NCBI GenBank assembly: GCA_018401935.1 | Contig: JAGYJQ010000012.1 | Coordinates: 1-64,000 of the forward strand | Reading direction: 5' to 3' | Origin: Balneolaceae bacterium | GTDB lineage: Bacteria > Bacteroidota > Rhodothermia > Balneolales > Balneolaceae | DNA length: 64,000 nt | Shown here: positions 52,915 to 63,160 of the stretch, piece by piece | Layout: the number at the start of each line of letters is the position of its first letter | Position numbering within the stretch: position 1 is the stretch's first letter | Translations under genes and position numbers: made by a program | The notes under the pieces: model-generated | Databases searched by the model: none | The model's input: only the letters and a program-made list of their open reading frames with translations | What the model was told of the DNA's origin: nothing

Positions 52915-55900
52915 ATGATTGATAAGGTAGGCAAGCTAATTACCAAGATTTTTGGCTCAAAAAGCGAAAAAGATATTAAATCTATTCAACCACTAATTGA
53001 CGAGATTAAATCATTTAGTTCGAGTTTGGAAGCACTGAGTGATGATGAGCTAAAAGCTAAAACAAAGTATTTTAAGCAACTCATTGCAGAGGCGACCAAC
53101 GACGTAAGAAATGAAATTATTGAGCTCAAGGGTAAATTAGAACATATTGAAGAGCTTCAGGATGCGGATCACCGACAACTTACTGATGAACTCGAGGAAC
53201 TAGAAAATCGAGAGTTAGAGCTGATTGAGCAAACCCTTGATCGCATTATGACCGAAGCCTATGCGGTATTAAAGGATACGTGCCGTCGATTTGTGGGTAA
53301 ATCGTGGAAAGTTGCAGGTGACTCTGTTGAGTGGAATATGATTCCATACGATGTGCAACTAGTTGGTGCAATTGCACTTCATCAAGGTAAAGTAGCAGAA
53401 ATGAAAACCGGTGAAGGGAAAACTTTAGTGTCCATTTTTCCTGCATATTTAAATGCCCTAGCAGGCAAGGGTGTGCACGTCATCACTGTGAACAATTACT
53501 TGGCAAAGCGAGATGCGGAGTGGAATGAGCCTATATTTAATTTTCATGGACTCAAGGTTGATTGTATCGATCGATACGAACCCAACACTGAGCAACGCAG
53601 GCAGGCCTATCGGGCAGATATAACCTACGGAACTAACAATGAATTTGGCTTTGATTACCTCAGGGACAACATGGTTATTAACCCGGATCAATTGGTACAA
53701 AAAGATCATCATTACACCATTATAGATGAGGTGGATTCTATTCTTATTGATGAAGCCAGGACCCCGCTTATTATTTCTGGTCCGGTTCCGAACGACAATA
53801 AGTCCGATAAGTACCTGGAGATAAAGCCTCGTGTAGAGGCACTGGTACAGGCACAGAAAAAATTGGTTGCCAACCTAGTTCAGGAAGCCCAAAAGCATTT
53901 GGACGAAGGCAATGAAGAGGATGCAGGCCTTGCTTTATTTAGGGTGCAGAGAGGGTTTCCAAAGAACACTCGTTTTAAAAAAATACTGCAGGAACCGACC
54001 ATACAAAAACTTATTCAGCGTACCGAGGCTTTTTACCTGCAGGATAATGCTAAGAACATGCCTATTGTAGATGAGTATTTGTTCTATGCGGTTGACCAAA
54101 AAATGAACTCAATCGAGATGACTGATAAAGGCAGAGAGTTCATTACCAAGAAAGGTGAGGACCCTGAATTTTTTGTTATTCCAGATTTAGGGGAAGAAAC
54201 GTCAATTATTGAAGCAGAATTTGCTGCCATTGAAGCTGAGCGAATTCAGCAGATCGAGACAAATAATGAATTTAGTGACGAGTATAAGGAAAAAAAGCTC
54301 AAAGAATCGAAATCGGAAGTCTTGCAAGAGCGCGAGCAAAAATTTTCGGAACTACACCGGCTGTTTGCTGAGCGGGGAGACCGAATTCACACAGTTAATC
54401 AACTACTAAAAGCCTACACCAATTTTGAACGTGAGGAAGAATACATTGTACAGGATGGTAAAGTACAAATTGTAGATGAGCATACAGGCCGAGTATTGTC
54501 AGGTCGCCGATATTCAGATGGTTTGCATCAGGCCATAGAAGCCAAAGAGCAAGTTAAGGTAGAGGCATCTACACAAACATATGCTACTATTACCTTGCAA
54601 AATTACTTCCGAATGTACCACAAAATTTCCGGGATGACGGGTACAGCGGAAACCGAAGAAGGAGAATTCAATGAGATTTATGAATTAGACGTAATGGTTA
54701 TTCCCACCAACCGACCCATTGCTAGAGAAGATCATGAAGATTTGGTTTTTCGAACGAAGAGAGAGAAATACAAGGCCATTATAGAGAAGATTCAGGAATT
54801 TCATACCAGTGGACAGCCAGTGCTAGTGGGTACGACCAGTGTAGATGTGTCGGAGTCGATGAGCCGTATGCTTAAGCAAGCTGGAATTCCGCACAATGTA
54901 TTGAATGCCAAGCAGCATGCCCGAGAAAGCGATATCGTAAAGCAGGCGGGGCAACCAGGGGCAGTAACTGTGGCGACCAATATGGCGGGTAGGGGAACCG
55001 ACATTAAGCTTGCACCGGGAGTAAAAGAAAAAGGTGGACTCGCTATTTTAGGTACAGAGCGGCATGAATCCAGACGTATTGACTTGCAGCTGCGTGGGCG
55101 AGCGGGACGTCAGGGGGACCCAGGGTTCTCTCAATTTTATGTTTCCTTAGAAGACAAGCTTATGGCGTTGTTCATGAGTGACCGTGTAGCGGGTGTCATG
55201 GATAAGCTAAGTTTTGATGAAGGAGAAGTCATCACACATCCATGGATAACCAAGTCCTTAGAGCGCGCTCAGGGCAAGGTTGAGCAAAATAATTTTAGTA
55301 TTCGTAAACGACAGTTAGAATACGATGATGTACTCAATAACCAACGTAACGTGGTGTATGCACGCCGTAAACACGCACTTTTAGGAGATCAATTACGCAC
55401 CGATTTATTGGGTATGCTAGAGTCACTCACAGAAGAATGGGTAGCTGAACACGTGGCGATGGGCAACTATGAAGGGCTGCACTCCACTCTCCTGAGAAAC
55501 CTAGCAGTAGATGTACCCTTTGATGAGGATGAGTGGAGATCCATGGGCGAAGATGAACTGGTTGATGTGATTGTTCGTCGGGCACTAGAGGTCTACAAAA
55601 GAAAAGAAGACATGATCAGTAAACCGCTGTATGAGGTAATGAAGCGGATAAGTGAAACACAGGCGGATCGCCGACCCGATAAAGTACAGGTTGTCTTTAC
55701 TGACGGATCCCGGCGAATGCGCGTTGTGGTGGGAGTGGATGCAGCGCTTGAAAATGAGGGTAAAGAAGTGGTTAGGGCACTCGAACGATCGGCCGTGTTA
55801 TCTGTCATTGATGATAAATGGATGCAGCATTTACGGGAATTAGATTCGGTAAAAGAAGGTATAGGACTGCGTTCATTTGCGCAAAAAGATCCCCTATTAG

Positions 55901-56304
55901 AATACAAAAAAGAAGCCTTTGAGATGTTTAAGCAGCTTATAGAAATGATCAATCGAGAGGTGATTTCATTGATTTGGAAGGCGGTTCCCGAGGCACAGGC
56001 TTCACCGAATTCAGTACAACAGGCTCAGCAGCAAAAATCATCTTACGATACTCAGCGCATGCAAACACAACATGCCGATTCAACAGGAATGGGACTTCAA
56101 GCCCCTGTAGCACCCAATACAGAACAAGGACAACCACCAATGGGTCCAAATGTTAAGCGAAAGCCAGTAGAGGTTGCTGTTGAGCCGGGGAGGAATGATC
56201 TTGTTACGATACAGAATATGGCTACGGGTGTTTCAGAAAGTATGAAATGGAAATTTGCTAAGAAAAAAGTAGAGCAAGAAGGATGGGTCATTGTTGAACA
56301 ATAA
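52915..56304 (+). CDS. secA: Preprotein translocase ATPase SecA
   Basis: An 1129-residue motor of the Sec pathway. Walker A is MKTGEGKTLVS, the DEAD-type box is IIDEVDSILIDEARTPLI, and the second nucleotide domain has NMAGRGTDIKLAPGV and RIDLQLRGRAGRQGD. A coiled insertion near residues 300-500 is longer than in E. coli. The tail is odd. After a glutamine-rich linker it ends EPGRNDLVTIQNMATG plus about 25 residues, where most SecA proteins have GRNDPCPCGSGKK with zinc-binding cysteines; here no cysteine remains. It is divergent from rpmH. Confidence 0.97.
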   Translation: MIDKVGKLITKIFGSKSEKDIKSIQPLIDEIKSFSSSLEALSDDELKAKTKYFKQLIAEATNDVRNEIIELKGKLEHIEELQDADHRQLTDELEELENRELELIEQTLDRIMTEAYAVLKDTCRRFVGKSWKVAGDSVEWNMIPYDVQLVGAIALHQGKVAEMKTGEGKTLVSIFPAYLNALAGKGVHVITVNNYLAKRDAEWNEPIFNFHGLKVDCIDRYEPNTEQRRQAYRADITYGTNNEFGFDYLRDNMVINPDQLVQKDHHYTIIDEVDSILIDEARTPLIISGPVPNDNKSDKYLEIKPRVEALVQAQKKLVANLVQEAQKHLDEGNEEDAGLALFRVQRGFPKNTRFKKILQEPTIQKLIQRTEAFYLQDNAKNMPIVDEYLFYAVDQKMNSIEMTDKGREFITKKGEDPEFFVIPDLGEETSIIEAEFAAIEAERIQQIETNNEFSDEYKEKKLKESKSEVLQEREQKFSELHRLFAERGDRIHTVNQLLKAYTNFEREEEYIVQDGKVQIVDEHTGRVLSGRRYSDGLHQAIEAKEQVKVEASTQTYATITLQNYFRMYHKISGMTGTAETEEGEFNEIYELDVMVIPTNRPIAREDHEDLVFRTKREKYKAIIEKIQEFHTSGQPVLVGTTSVDVSESMSRMLKQAGIPHNVLNAKQHARESDIVKQAGQPGAVTVATNMAGRGTDIKLAPGVKEKGGLAILGTERHESRRIDLQLRGRAGRQGDPGFSQFYVSLEDKLMALFMSDRVAGVMDKLSFDEGEVITHPWITKSLERAQGKVEQNNFSIRKRQLEYDDVLNNQRNVVYARRKHALLGDQLRTDLLGMLESLTEEWVAEHVAMGNYEGLHSTLLRNLAVDVPFDEDEWRSMGEDELVDVIVRRALEVYKRKEDMISKPLYEVMKRISETQADRRPDKVQVVFTDGSRRMRVVVGVDAALENEGKEVVRALERSAVLSVIDDKWMQHLRELDSVKEGIGLRSFAQKDPLLEYKKEAFEMFKQLIEMINREVISLIWKAVPEAQASPNSVQQAQQQKSSYDTQRMQTQHADSTGMGLQAPVAPNTEQGQPPMGPNVKRKPVEVAVEPGRNDLVTIQNMATGVSESMKWKFAKKKVEQEGWVIVEQ

Positions 56305-56315
56305 GCCAAACTAAA

Positions 56316-57065
56316 GTGCAAGTACTAGGTATCGATATTGGTAGCTATGGGATTAAAGGTGCTGTTGTAGATACGGTGAAGGGGGAGATTATATCGGGAA
56401 AAAAAACTACCGACAAATTAGAAGATACCAGGCCACATAAAATTATTTCAAAGGTGCATAAACTGGTCAAAAAATTTGACTGGAAAGGCCCCATAGGTTG
56501 TGCATTTCCAGCGGCCATTCATAAAGGGCGAGTGTTATCAGCCTCTCGGATAGATACTGCCTGGATTGATGCCGATGCCGAACACTTATTTAGTGAAATT
56601 ACTGGTTGCCCAGTACACCTTATTAATGATACCGACGCTACGGGTATTGCCGAAATGACTTTTGGAGTTGGCAAAGGGTACCGAGGAACGGTCATAGTTT
56701 TGACAGTAGGAACAGGGATTGGATCTTCTATCTTCGTAGATAATATACTTGTGCCAAATACTGAGCTGGGTCTTATCGAATTAAAAGGTATTAGCATAGA
56801 AGAACGGGCGTCGAACAGGGCCAGAAAGGAAGAGGGAATTCAGCGAAAAACATGGGCAAAACGACTTCAGTTTGCCTTGCAATATTACGAAAAACTCTTC
56901 CATCCCGAACTTTTTATCATCGGTGGACAGCTTAGTAAAAAAGCCGATAAAACCTTCCCCTACATGAAAATTAGCACACGGTTAAAAGCGGCAGAGTTTC
57001 AAAATAATGCCAGTATTGTGGGGGCCGCGTATCATGCCGCATCACTTAGTTCTCGGGGTCATTAA
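56316..57065 (+). CDS. ppgK: Polyphosphate glucokinase, ROK family
   Basis: A 249-residue kinase that phosphorylates glucose with polyphosphate or ATP. GIDIGSYGIKGAVVD is the phosphate-1 motif, INDTDATGIAEMTFG contains the catalytic Asp, and VLTVGTGIGSSIF is the phosphate-2 motif. WIDADAEHLF and the overall length match the PpgK subgroup of ROK proteins; the ROK zinc motif is absent, as usual for PpgK. The start is GTG at 56316, 12 bp after secA. Its stop shares a TTAA with the stop of the convergent DUF456 gene. Confidence 0.9.
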   Translation: MQVLGIDIGSYGIKGAVVDTVKGEIISGKKTTDKLEDTRPHKIISKVHKLVKKFDWKGPIGCAFPAAIHKGRVLSASRIDTAWIDADAEHLFSEITGCPVHLINDTDATGIAEMTFGVGKGYRGTVIVLTVGTGIGSSIFVDNILVPNTELGLIELKGISIEERASNRARKEEGIQRKTWAKRLQFALQYYEKLFHPELFIIGGQLSKKADKTFPYMKISTRLKAAEFQNNASIVGAAYHAASLSSRGH

Positions 57066-57553
57066 AACGCACTAACCACCCATCTGATAAGTTCGGTTCC
57101 ATAATACCAACAGAGGATTAAAGCCGCCATTACTTTGATACCTGTAGCTGCCATAAATCCTAAAAATGAACCCCAAGCAGCTTTTAAGGCTTGCTCCTGA
57201 CCTTGGCCACCTATCATTTCACCCAGAAATGCGCCTGCAAGTGGCCCGATAATAAAACCAATTGGAGGAAAGCCAATACCGATTATCATACCAAATAAGC
57301 TACCCCAAAACCCATAGCGAGTCCCACCGGTTTTTTGACTGGTCCAAGCAGGTATAAAATTGTCTAGCACAGAGAATAACACGATAGCAATGGCCCATCC
57401 CCAAATAAATGCAGAAGAAAACGGTGCAATGGTCCACTGCATAATCAATATTCCCAATAAACTGATCGGTAAACCAGGTACTACAGGTAAAAAAGATCCA
57501 ATAAATCCGAATAGGATTAACAGTGCGCCAAGGATAAGTAAGAGTAATTCCAT
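57062..57553 (-). CDS. DUF456 membrane protein
   Basis: A 163-residue protein with five or six hydrophobic helices rich in glycine. SFLPVVPGLPISLLGILI, DNFIPAWTSQKTGGTRYGFW and GPLAGAFLGEMIGG are the hallmarks of the DUF456 family. The function is unknown. It is convergent with ppgK; both genes use a TTAA for their stop codons (4-bp overlap). Confidence 0.88.
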   Translation of the reverse strand: MELLLLILGALLILFGFIGSFLPVVPGLPISLLGILIMQWTIAPFSSAFIWGWAIAIVLFSVLDNFIPAWTSQKTGGTRYGFWGSLFGMIIGIGFPPIGFIIGPLAGAFLGEMIGGQGQEQALKAAWGSFLGFMAATGIKVMAALILCWYYGTELIRWVVSAF

Positions 57554-57695
57554 ACTAAAAGGTGTTTTAGAAGTTAACTAAACTAACGATTTGCTTGCCC
57601 AAAGGTTGCATTGGGCTTGCGGGCGAAGGAAGGTTTAGCTATAATCTAAGCTATTGCTATGTTTTCATAAATAAGACTAACCTAATATCGACATT

Positions 57696-59393
57696 ATGAG
57701 TATGAGTACCACCTCTACGGGCCCCTTAGAGGCCCAACAAAACGACTTTTTTGGGCATCCGAGGGGCTTATCTACCCTCTTTTTTACCGAATTGTGGGAG
57801 CGTTTCAGCTATTATGGTATGCGCGCTTTACTGGTGCTTTTTATGACAGCAGAGGCCATTGGGAATAATCCTGGCTTAGGTTTATCGGTTGGTGAGGCCA
57901 CCGCTATTTATGGTCTTTATACCTTTTTCGTGTATATGTTATCGCTACCCGGCGGTTGGATAGCCGATAATATTTGGGGGCAACGAAAGGCGGTATTTAT
58001 AGGCGGTATTATCATTGCTATGGGGCACTTTAGTATGGCGGTTCCAACGACTACTTTTTTCTTTATTGGATTAGCACTTATTGTTATTGGCACGGGATTG
58101 CTAAAACCAAATGTAAGTTCAATGGTGGGCGATTTATATCCCGAGGGTGGTGCAAAGCGCGATGCGGGCTTTTCTATATTTTACATGGGGATTAATTTTG
58201 GCGCCATATTGGGGCCATTATTATGTGGTCTTCTTGGTGAAGGATATAACTGGCATTATGGATTTACTTTAGCTGGTTTTGGTATGATTCTTGGTCTTAT
58301 TTCCTATAAAGTTGGAGGGAAATATTTAGGAACAGCAGGAGATCTAAAGGTAGAAGTTGATCCTGATACACTTGCTAAGCGAAGCAAGATTTTTTACACG
58401 GTGGTTTCTATCATTGGCGCCTTGATTGTACTACTGGGTTTCTTAGTTAGCTCTGGTGCTATTGAACTTGCTTTGGAATCCTTAGCGGGTAATTTAGGAT
58501 TGGTTGCCGTTGTTATTACCATTGCTTTTTTCGGGTATATCATATTTTTTGGTGGGCATACAGGTGAAGAAAAAAAGCGCCTTGGAGTTATTTTCTGGTT
58601 GTTCATTTTAGCGGCTATTTTTTGGAGTGGGTTTGAGCAGGCTGGTTCTTCGTTGAACATTTTTACTGCGGAATTAGTGAATCGTTCTGCAGGGCCTAGT
58701 GTATTCTTGGGAGGAATTGGAGCACTCATGTTAACGGCTTTATTAGCTATTCCTATCGGATATTATACCTATAAGACCTGGATTCGTGAGGATATCTGGT
58801 CGGTAGCCAAAATGGCTGTCGTGTTTACCAGTGTAGGTCTACTAGGGTTAGTGTATTGGATGCTGAGCCAAGTAGGTAAAGGGTGGGAAATTCCTGCTAG
58901 TACGCTACAGTTAATTAACCCGTCTTTTATTGTGATATTTGCCCCTATCTTTGGTTTTATGTGGACTTGGTTAGCTAGTAAGAATGCCAATCCGTCCATA
59001 CCTATGAAATTTGCTTTAGGTCTTCTAGGACTATCTGCGGGTTTCTTTGTGTTAGCATGGGGATCGGCTAATGCCTCCAGTACCAATTTAGTTTCACCAG
59101 CGTGGCTTATTGTAATGTATTTTTTACATACGGTTGGTGAACTTTGTCTATCACCTGTTGGACTATCTTCGATGACTAAGCTTTCACCTAAGAGTCGAGT
59201 AAGTCAAATGATGGGTATATGGTTTGTGGCAGCGGCACTTGGAAACTTAATTGCTGGTTTGGTAGCGGGACAGTTAGAAAATCTTGCCCCTGCTAGTCTA
59301 TTCCAAGCAGTAGCACTATTTGTTGGCGGGGGTGGAGTAATTGCTATATTGGCGGCGCCATCGGTGAAAAAACTGATGGGTGATATCGACTAA
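57696..59393 (+). CDS. Proton-dependent oligopeptide transporter (POT/PTR2)
   Basis: A 565-residue transporter with about 14 helices that imports di- and tripeptides with protons. The first helix region ELWERFSYYGMRALLVLFM holds the ExxERFxYY proton-coupling motif. FSIFYMGINFGAILGPLLCG matches the PTR2 signature, and GELCLSPVGLSSMTKLSP is conserved near the C-terminus. The length is normal for the bacterial DtpT-like group. It stands alone and would salvage peptides released by the several exported peptidases encoded in this window. Confidence 0.93.
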   Translation: MSMSTTSTGPLEAQQNDFFGHPRGLSTLFFTELWERFSYYGMRALLVLFMTAEAIGNNPGLGLSVGEATAIYGLYTFFVYMLSLPGGWIADNIWGQRKAVFIGGIIIAMGHFSMAVPTTTFFFIGLALIVIGTGLLKPNVSSMVGDLYPEGGAKRDAGFSIFYMGINFGAILGPLLCGLLGEGYNWHYGFTLAGFGMILGLISYKVGGKYLGTAGDLKVEVDPDTLAKRSKIFYTVVSIIGALIVLLGFLVSSGAIELALESLAGNLGLVAVVITIAFFGYIIFFGGHTGEEKKRLGVIFWLFILAAIFWSGFEQAGSSLNIFTAELVNRSAGPSVFLGGIGALMLTALLAIPIGYYTYKTWIREDIWSVAKMAVVFTSVGLLGLVYWMLSQVGKGWEIPASTLQLINPSFIVIFAPIFGFMWTWLASKNANPSIPMKFALGLLGLSAGFFVLAWGSANASSTNLVSPAWLIVMYFLHTVGELCLSPVGLSSMTKLSPKSRVSQMMGIWFVAAALGNLIAGLVAGQLENLAPASLFQAVALFVGGGGVIAILAAPSVKKLMGDID

Positions 59394-59406
59394 GCGGGCA
59401 AACACC

Positions 59407-60144
59407 TTAAAGGAGTAAGTAAACGGTGGCGGCTAGAATAGCTCCTAGTAGAGGGCCTAGGATAGGAATCCATCCGTAATTCCAATCACTGGTTCCTTTG
59501 TTTGAGATGGGTAGGATTGTGTGCGCTAAGCGCGGACCAAAGTCTCTTGCAGGATTTATGGCATAACCGGTGGTGCCACCTAAGCCCAAGCCAATACACC
59601 AAACTAGAAAAGCAACAGGTAGAGCCCCTACAGAACCTAACCCGATGGGGGTATTAGAATCACCCAGTAATTGACCATCGCTAATAAAGAAGATCACAAA
59701 GACCAAAACAAAAGTACCAACGATCTCTGATAATAAATTGCTAAAAGGGGATCGAATGGCTGGGATGGTACTGAAAGTGGCTAGAATGGTGGTCGAGTTG
59801 TTAGTTTCTTTATAGTGATCCTTGTGCATAAGCCAAACAACACTTCCACCTAAAAAGGCTCCGAGGATCTGAGCGCCTACAAATCCTGGAACCTCCGCCC
59901 AAGCGAATTCTCCTGCTACGGCTAAACCTAGGGTCACGGCTGGATTTAGATGAGCTCCTGAATAAGGGGCAGCAACCACTACACCGGTAAAAACAGCCAA
60001 TCCCCAACCAGTAGTGATGACCAACCACCCTGAATTATGTCCTTTTGTTTTGGGTAATACAACATTTGCGACTACTCCATTACCCAGGAGTAGTAGTAAA
60101 AATGTGGCGATAAACTCAGCAATTATAGGGCTCATAACAGGCAA
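59407..60144 (-). CDS. glpF: Glycerol uptake facilitator (aquaglyceroporin)
   Basis: A 245-residue MIP channel with six helices and two NPA-type half helices: SGAHLNPAVTLGL and YAINPARDFGPR. Aspartate after NPAR is typical of glycerol-conducting channels rather than water-only aquaporins. It lies 17 bp downstream of glpK on the same strand, so the operon glpK-glpF takes up and traps glycerol. Confidence 0.93.
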   Translation of the reverse strand: MPVMSPIIAEFIATFLLLLLGNGVVANVVLPKTKGHNSGWLVITTGWGLAVFTGVVVAAPYSGAHLNPAVTLGLAVAGEFAWAEVPGFVGAQILGAFLGGSVVWLMHKDHYKETNNSTTILATFSTIPAIRSPFSNLLSEIVGTFVLVFVIFFISDGQLLGDSNTPIGLGSVGALPVAFLVWCIGLGLGGTTGYAINPARDFGPRLAHTILPISNKGTSDWNYGWIPILGPLLGAILAATVYLLL

Positions 60145-60161
60145 TTTTACGAGGTTAAGGT

Positions 60162-61658
60162 CTAAGAGTATGTCGTCCAGGCTTGAACCGCATGAATGGC
60201 CTTATTCCAGCCGTCAATCGCTTCCGAGACCTGAGTACTATTTGCCCCAGCTTTAAAGCGTTGATCCATTGCCCAGATTGATTGAATCTCTTCAATATTT
60301 TCCCAATATCCAACCCTTAAACCGGCTAAATAGGCAGCACCTAGTGCGGTGGTTTCAATATGTTTTGGTCGAATTACATTAGCCCCTAATAGGTCGGCTT
60401 GGAATTGCATCAAAAGATTATTGGTGGTTGCTCCCCCATCGACCCGAAGTTCTTTGATGGATATACCAGAATCCGCTTCCATTGCTTTGAGTACATCATA
60501 ACTTTGATAGGCCATTGACTCTAAAGCGGCTCTCGCAATCTGGGATTTGGTGGTTCCACGCGATAAACCAATCAACATACCCCGAGCCTCTTGGTTCCAG
60601 TAGGGAGCGCCCAGCCCAGCAAAGGCTGGAACAAAGTACACACCATCAGTATGGTTAGACTGACCAGCTAAGGCTTCTATTTCGGATGAATGGCGAATCA
60701 TTTCCATACCATCCCGGAGCCATTGAACCACCGCGCCTGCAATAAAGACACTGCCTTCTAAGGCATAATGTAGCTCACCATTAATTTTCCAGGCAATTGT
60801 AGTTAAGAGGTTGTGTTTAGAGAGTATAAATTCAGGACCAATGTTCATAAGCATAAAACATCCGGTGCCATAGGTGTTTTTCACCATGCCTACATCGGTG
60901 CACATCTGCCCAAATAGGGCGGCTTGCTGATCGCCCGCAACACCTGTAATAGGAATACGATGGCCAAAAAATTGCTCACTGGTTCTGCCAAAGTCATCAC
61001 TAGATTCCAATACTTTTGGGAGCATGGGTGAAGGTATTCCAAACAGCTTCAATAGCTCTTCGTCCCATTCTTGGGTGCGTAGGTTGTAGAGCATAGTTCG
61101 AGAGGCATTGGTCACATCGGTTACATGGGATTGCCCTTCAGAAAATTTCCAAATAAGCCAACTATCGATGGTGCCAAAAGCTAGATGCCCTTCTTCGGCT
61201 AGTTTTAGTGCACCAGGCACCTGTTTTAAGATCCATTCTACTTTGGTAGCGGAGAAATAGGCATCAATAACCAAGCCTGTTTTGGATTGAATTTCATGGA
61301 GTCGTCCTTGCTCTTTTAGCTGGTTGCATCGCTCCGATGTTCGGCGATCTTGCCAGACAATGGCCTGGTAAATGGGCTGCCCCGTTCTTTTGTCCCAAAC
61401 GACTGTGGTTTCTCGTTGATTGGTTATTCCAATCGCAGCGATTTGTTCACCTTTGATGTGAGCCATACTCATAACCTCTGTTGCAACGCTCACTTGGCTT
61501 GACCAAATTTCATTCGCATCGTGTTCGACCCATCCAGACTGAGGGAATATCTGGGTGAATTCTTTTTGTGCCATAGCTACAATGCTTCCTTTTTTGTCAA
61601 AAAGTATAGCGCGAGAACTTGTAGTGCCCTGGTCTAGTGCGAGTATATAGGAATGCAT
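60162..61658 (-). CDS. glpK: Glycerol kinase
   Basis: A 498-residue FGGY-family kinase that converts glycerol to glycerol 3-phosphate. [16 protein letters not shown] is the phosphate-1 loop. QTNQRET-type glycerol contacts appear as [17 protein letters not shown], and [12 protein letters not shown] and [16 protein letters not shown] are conserved. The length equals that of E. coli GlpK. The start ATG lies 75 bp from the mnmE start. An imperfect dyad with 7-bp arms at 61690-61708 lies between the two genes. Confidence 0.96.
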   Translation of the reverse strand: MHSYILALDQGTTSSRAILFDKKGSIVAMAQKEFTQIFPQSGWVEHDANEIWSSQVSVATEVMSMAHIKGEQIAAIGITNQRETTVVWDKRTGQPIYQAIVWQDRRTSERCNQLKEQGRLHEIQSKTGLVIDAYFSATKVEWILKQVPGALKLAEEGHLAFGTIDSWLIWKFSEGQSHVTDVTNASRTMLYNLRTQEWDEELLKLFGIPSPMLPKVLESSDDFGRTSEQFFGHRIPITGVAGDQQAALFGQMCTDVGMVKNTYGTGCFMLMNIGPEFILSKHNLLTTIAWKINGELHYALEGSVFIAGAVVQWLRDGMEMIRHSSEIEALAGQSNHTDGVYFVPAFAGLGAPYWNQEARGMLIGLSRGTTKSQIARAALESMAYQSYDVLKAMEADSGISIKELRVDGGATTNNLLMQFQADLLGANVIRPKHIETTALGAAYLAGLRVGYWENIEEIQSIWAMDQRFKAGANSTQVSEAIDGWNKAIHAVQAWTTYS

Positions 61659-61689
61659 AAGAGTTGAGTTTGGTTAAAAAGAGTGCGTA

Positions 61690-61708
61690 GATTATTGTAC
61701 TAATAATC
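61690..61708. promoter_or_regulatory. Inverted repeat between glpK and mnmE
   Basis: GATTATT, five bases, then AATAATC. It lies in the 75-bp divergent gap, 32 bp from the glpK start and 26 bp from the mnmE start. It is a candidate operator only. Confidence 0.3.
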
Positions 61709-61733
61709 ATGCATATATAACAAATAAAACCAC

Positions 61734-63158
61734 GTGTCAAAGTCGTCAAGCATCACCCAGAAAGAGCCTATTGCTGCCATTGCTACTCCCATTGGTGAAG
61801 GTGGGATTGCGGTGCTTCGTGTCTCGGGGAGGGGAGCGATTGCAAAGGTACAAGAACGTTTCAAAGGAAAAGATCTAGGAACCGCTTCATCGCACACCAT
61901 TCATTTTGGTCGCATTATTGATGAACATGGACGTTTAGTAGATGAAGTATTGGTGAGTTTATTTCATTCGCCTAAAAGTTACACTGGCGAGGAGACCGTA
62001 GAAATTTCTTGTCATGGGGGTATTCTGGTGACTCAGCGGGTGTATGAAACCTTGTTGGCAACGGGCATTAGGGCCGCAGAAGCTGGAGAGTTTACTCAAC
62101 GTGCTTTTTTAAATGGCAAATTAGGCTTAGAACAAGCTGAGGCCGTAGCAGATCTTATTCATGCTCGTAGTGCGAAAGCGGTTGACGCCGCAAATCAGCA
62201 GTTATCTGGAAGTTTGGGCGCCTATGTAAAAGAATTTAGGCAGCAAATTATTGATGCGACGGCGATGATAGAATTAGAATTGGATTTTATAGAGGAGGAT
62301 GTTGAATTTGCTAATAAAGAGCAATTACAGCAGTTATTAGAGGATCTAAAAACGGCCATTCATCGTTTACTTGAGAGCTATGAGGCGGGTAGATTGGTGA
62401 AAGACGGGATTAAAACAGTGCTCATTGGTCGCCCCAATGCAGGTAAATCAACCCTATTGAATGCTTTGGTAGGCACTGATCGAGCGATTGTTACCGAAAT
62501 TGCCGGAACCACTAGAGATACCGTTGATGTTGAATGGAATCACGGAGGGTTGTTATTTAGGCTTATTGATACAGCTGGTTTACGTGAAACAGCGGATCGC
62601 GTCGAAGCCGAGGGAGTCCGGCGCAGCCAGGAAGCCGTGAAAGAAGCGGATGTAATAGTTTATTTGAGGGATTTGAATGTGCCCTTTACTTCAGAGGAAC
62701 GGAGTGAGATTGAACATTTGCAAGCATCGGCAACGGATAGCCCATTTCTCTGTATCGGAACCCAATTTGATCGATTAACCCAGGCTGAACAGCAAGTGCA
62801 TGACAAGCAAGCCATCAGTGAGGAAAGTGAATGGAGTAGCATTGAAGATCTGCATATATCTGCGTCAACTGGCCAGGGTTTACAGGAACTAAAGGATCGC
62901 ATTAAAGAGGTCGCAATGAGTCAGGCCCATTTTGATGGTGATTCTCTGCTGGTTACTTCTTCTCGTCATAGAGATGCCCTTGAAAAAACATTGACTCATG
63001 TAGGAGCCGCTCTCAACGGTTTAAAGAGTGGCCTAACGGGTGATTTTCTTGCGATTGACCTACGTGCAGCCTTGCAGAGCCTGGGAACCATAACAGGGGA
63101 AATTACCAATGAAGATATCTTGGATTCTATATTTTCTAGATTTTGTATCGGGAAGTAA
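61734..63158 (+). CDS. mnmE: tRNA modification GTPase MnmE
   Basis: A 474-residue GTPase that, with MnmG, makes the cmnm5 modification of wobble uridine in tRNA. The N-terminal tetrahydrofolate-binding part begins IAAIATPIGEGGIAVLRVSG. The G domain has GRPNAGKSTLLNAL (G1) and DTAGLRETAD (G3). The C-terminus is the obligatory CIGK. The start is GTG at 61734. In many genomes mnmE follows yidC; here it lies 10 kb away, next to glpK. Confidence 0.95.
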   Translation: MSKSSSITQKEPIAAIATPIGEGGIAVLRVSGRGAIAKVQERFKGKDLGTASSHTIHFGRIIDEHGRLVDEVLVSLFHSPKSYTGEETVEISCHGGILVTQRVYETLLATGIRAAEAGEFTQRAFLNGKLGLEQAEAVADLIHARSAKAVDAANQQLSGSLGAYVKEFRQQIIDATAMIELELDFIEEDVEFANKEQLQQLLEDLKTAIHRLLESYEAGRLVKDGIKTVLIGRPNAGKSTLLNALVGTDRAIVTEIAGTTRDTVDVEWNHGGLLFRLIDTAGLRETADRVEAEGVRRSQEAVKEADVIVYLRDLNVPFTSEERSEIEHLQASATDSPFLCIGTQFDRLTQAEQQVHDKQAISEESEWSSIEDLHISASTGQGLQELKDRIKEVAMSQAHFDGDSLLVTSSRHRDALEKTLTHVGAALNGLKSGLTGDFLAIDLRAALQSLGTITGEITNEDILDSIFSRFCIGK

Positions 63159-63160
63159 GA

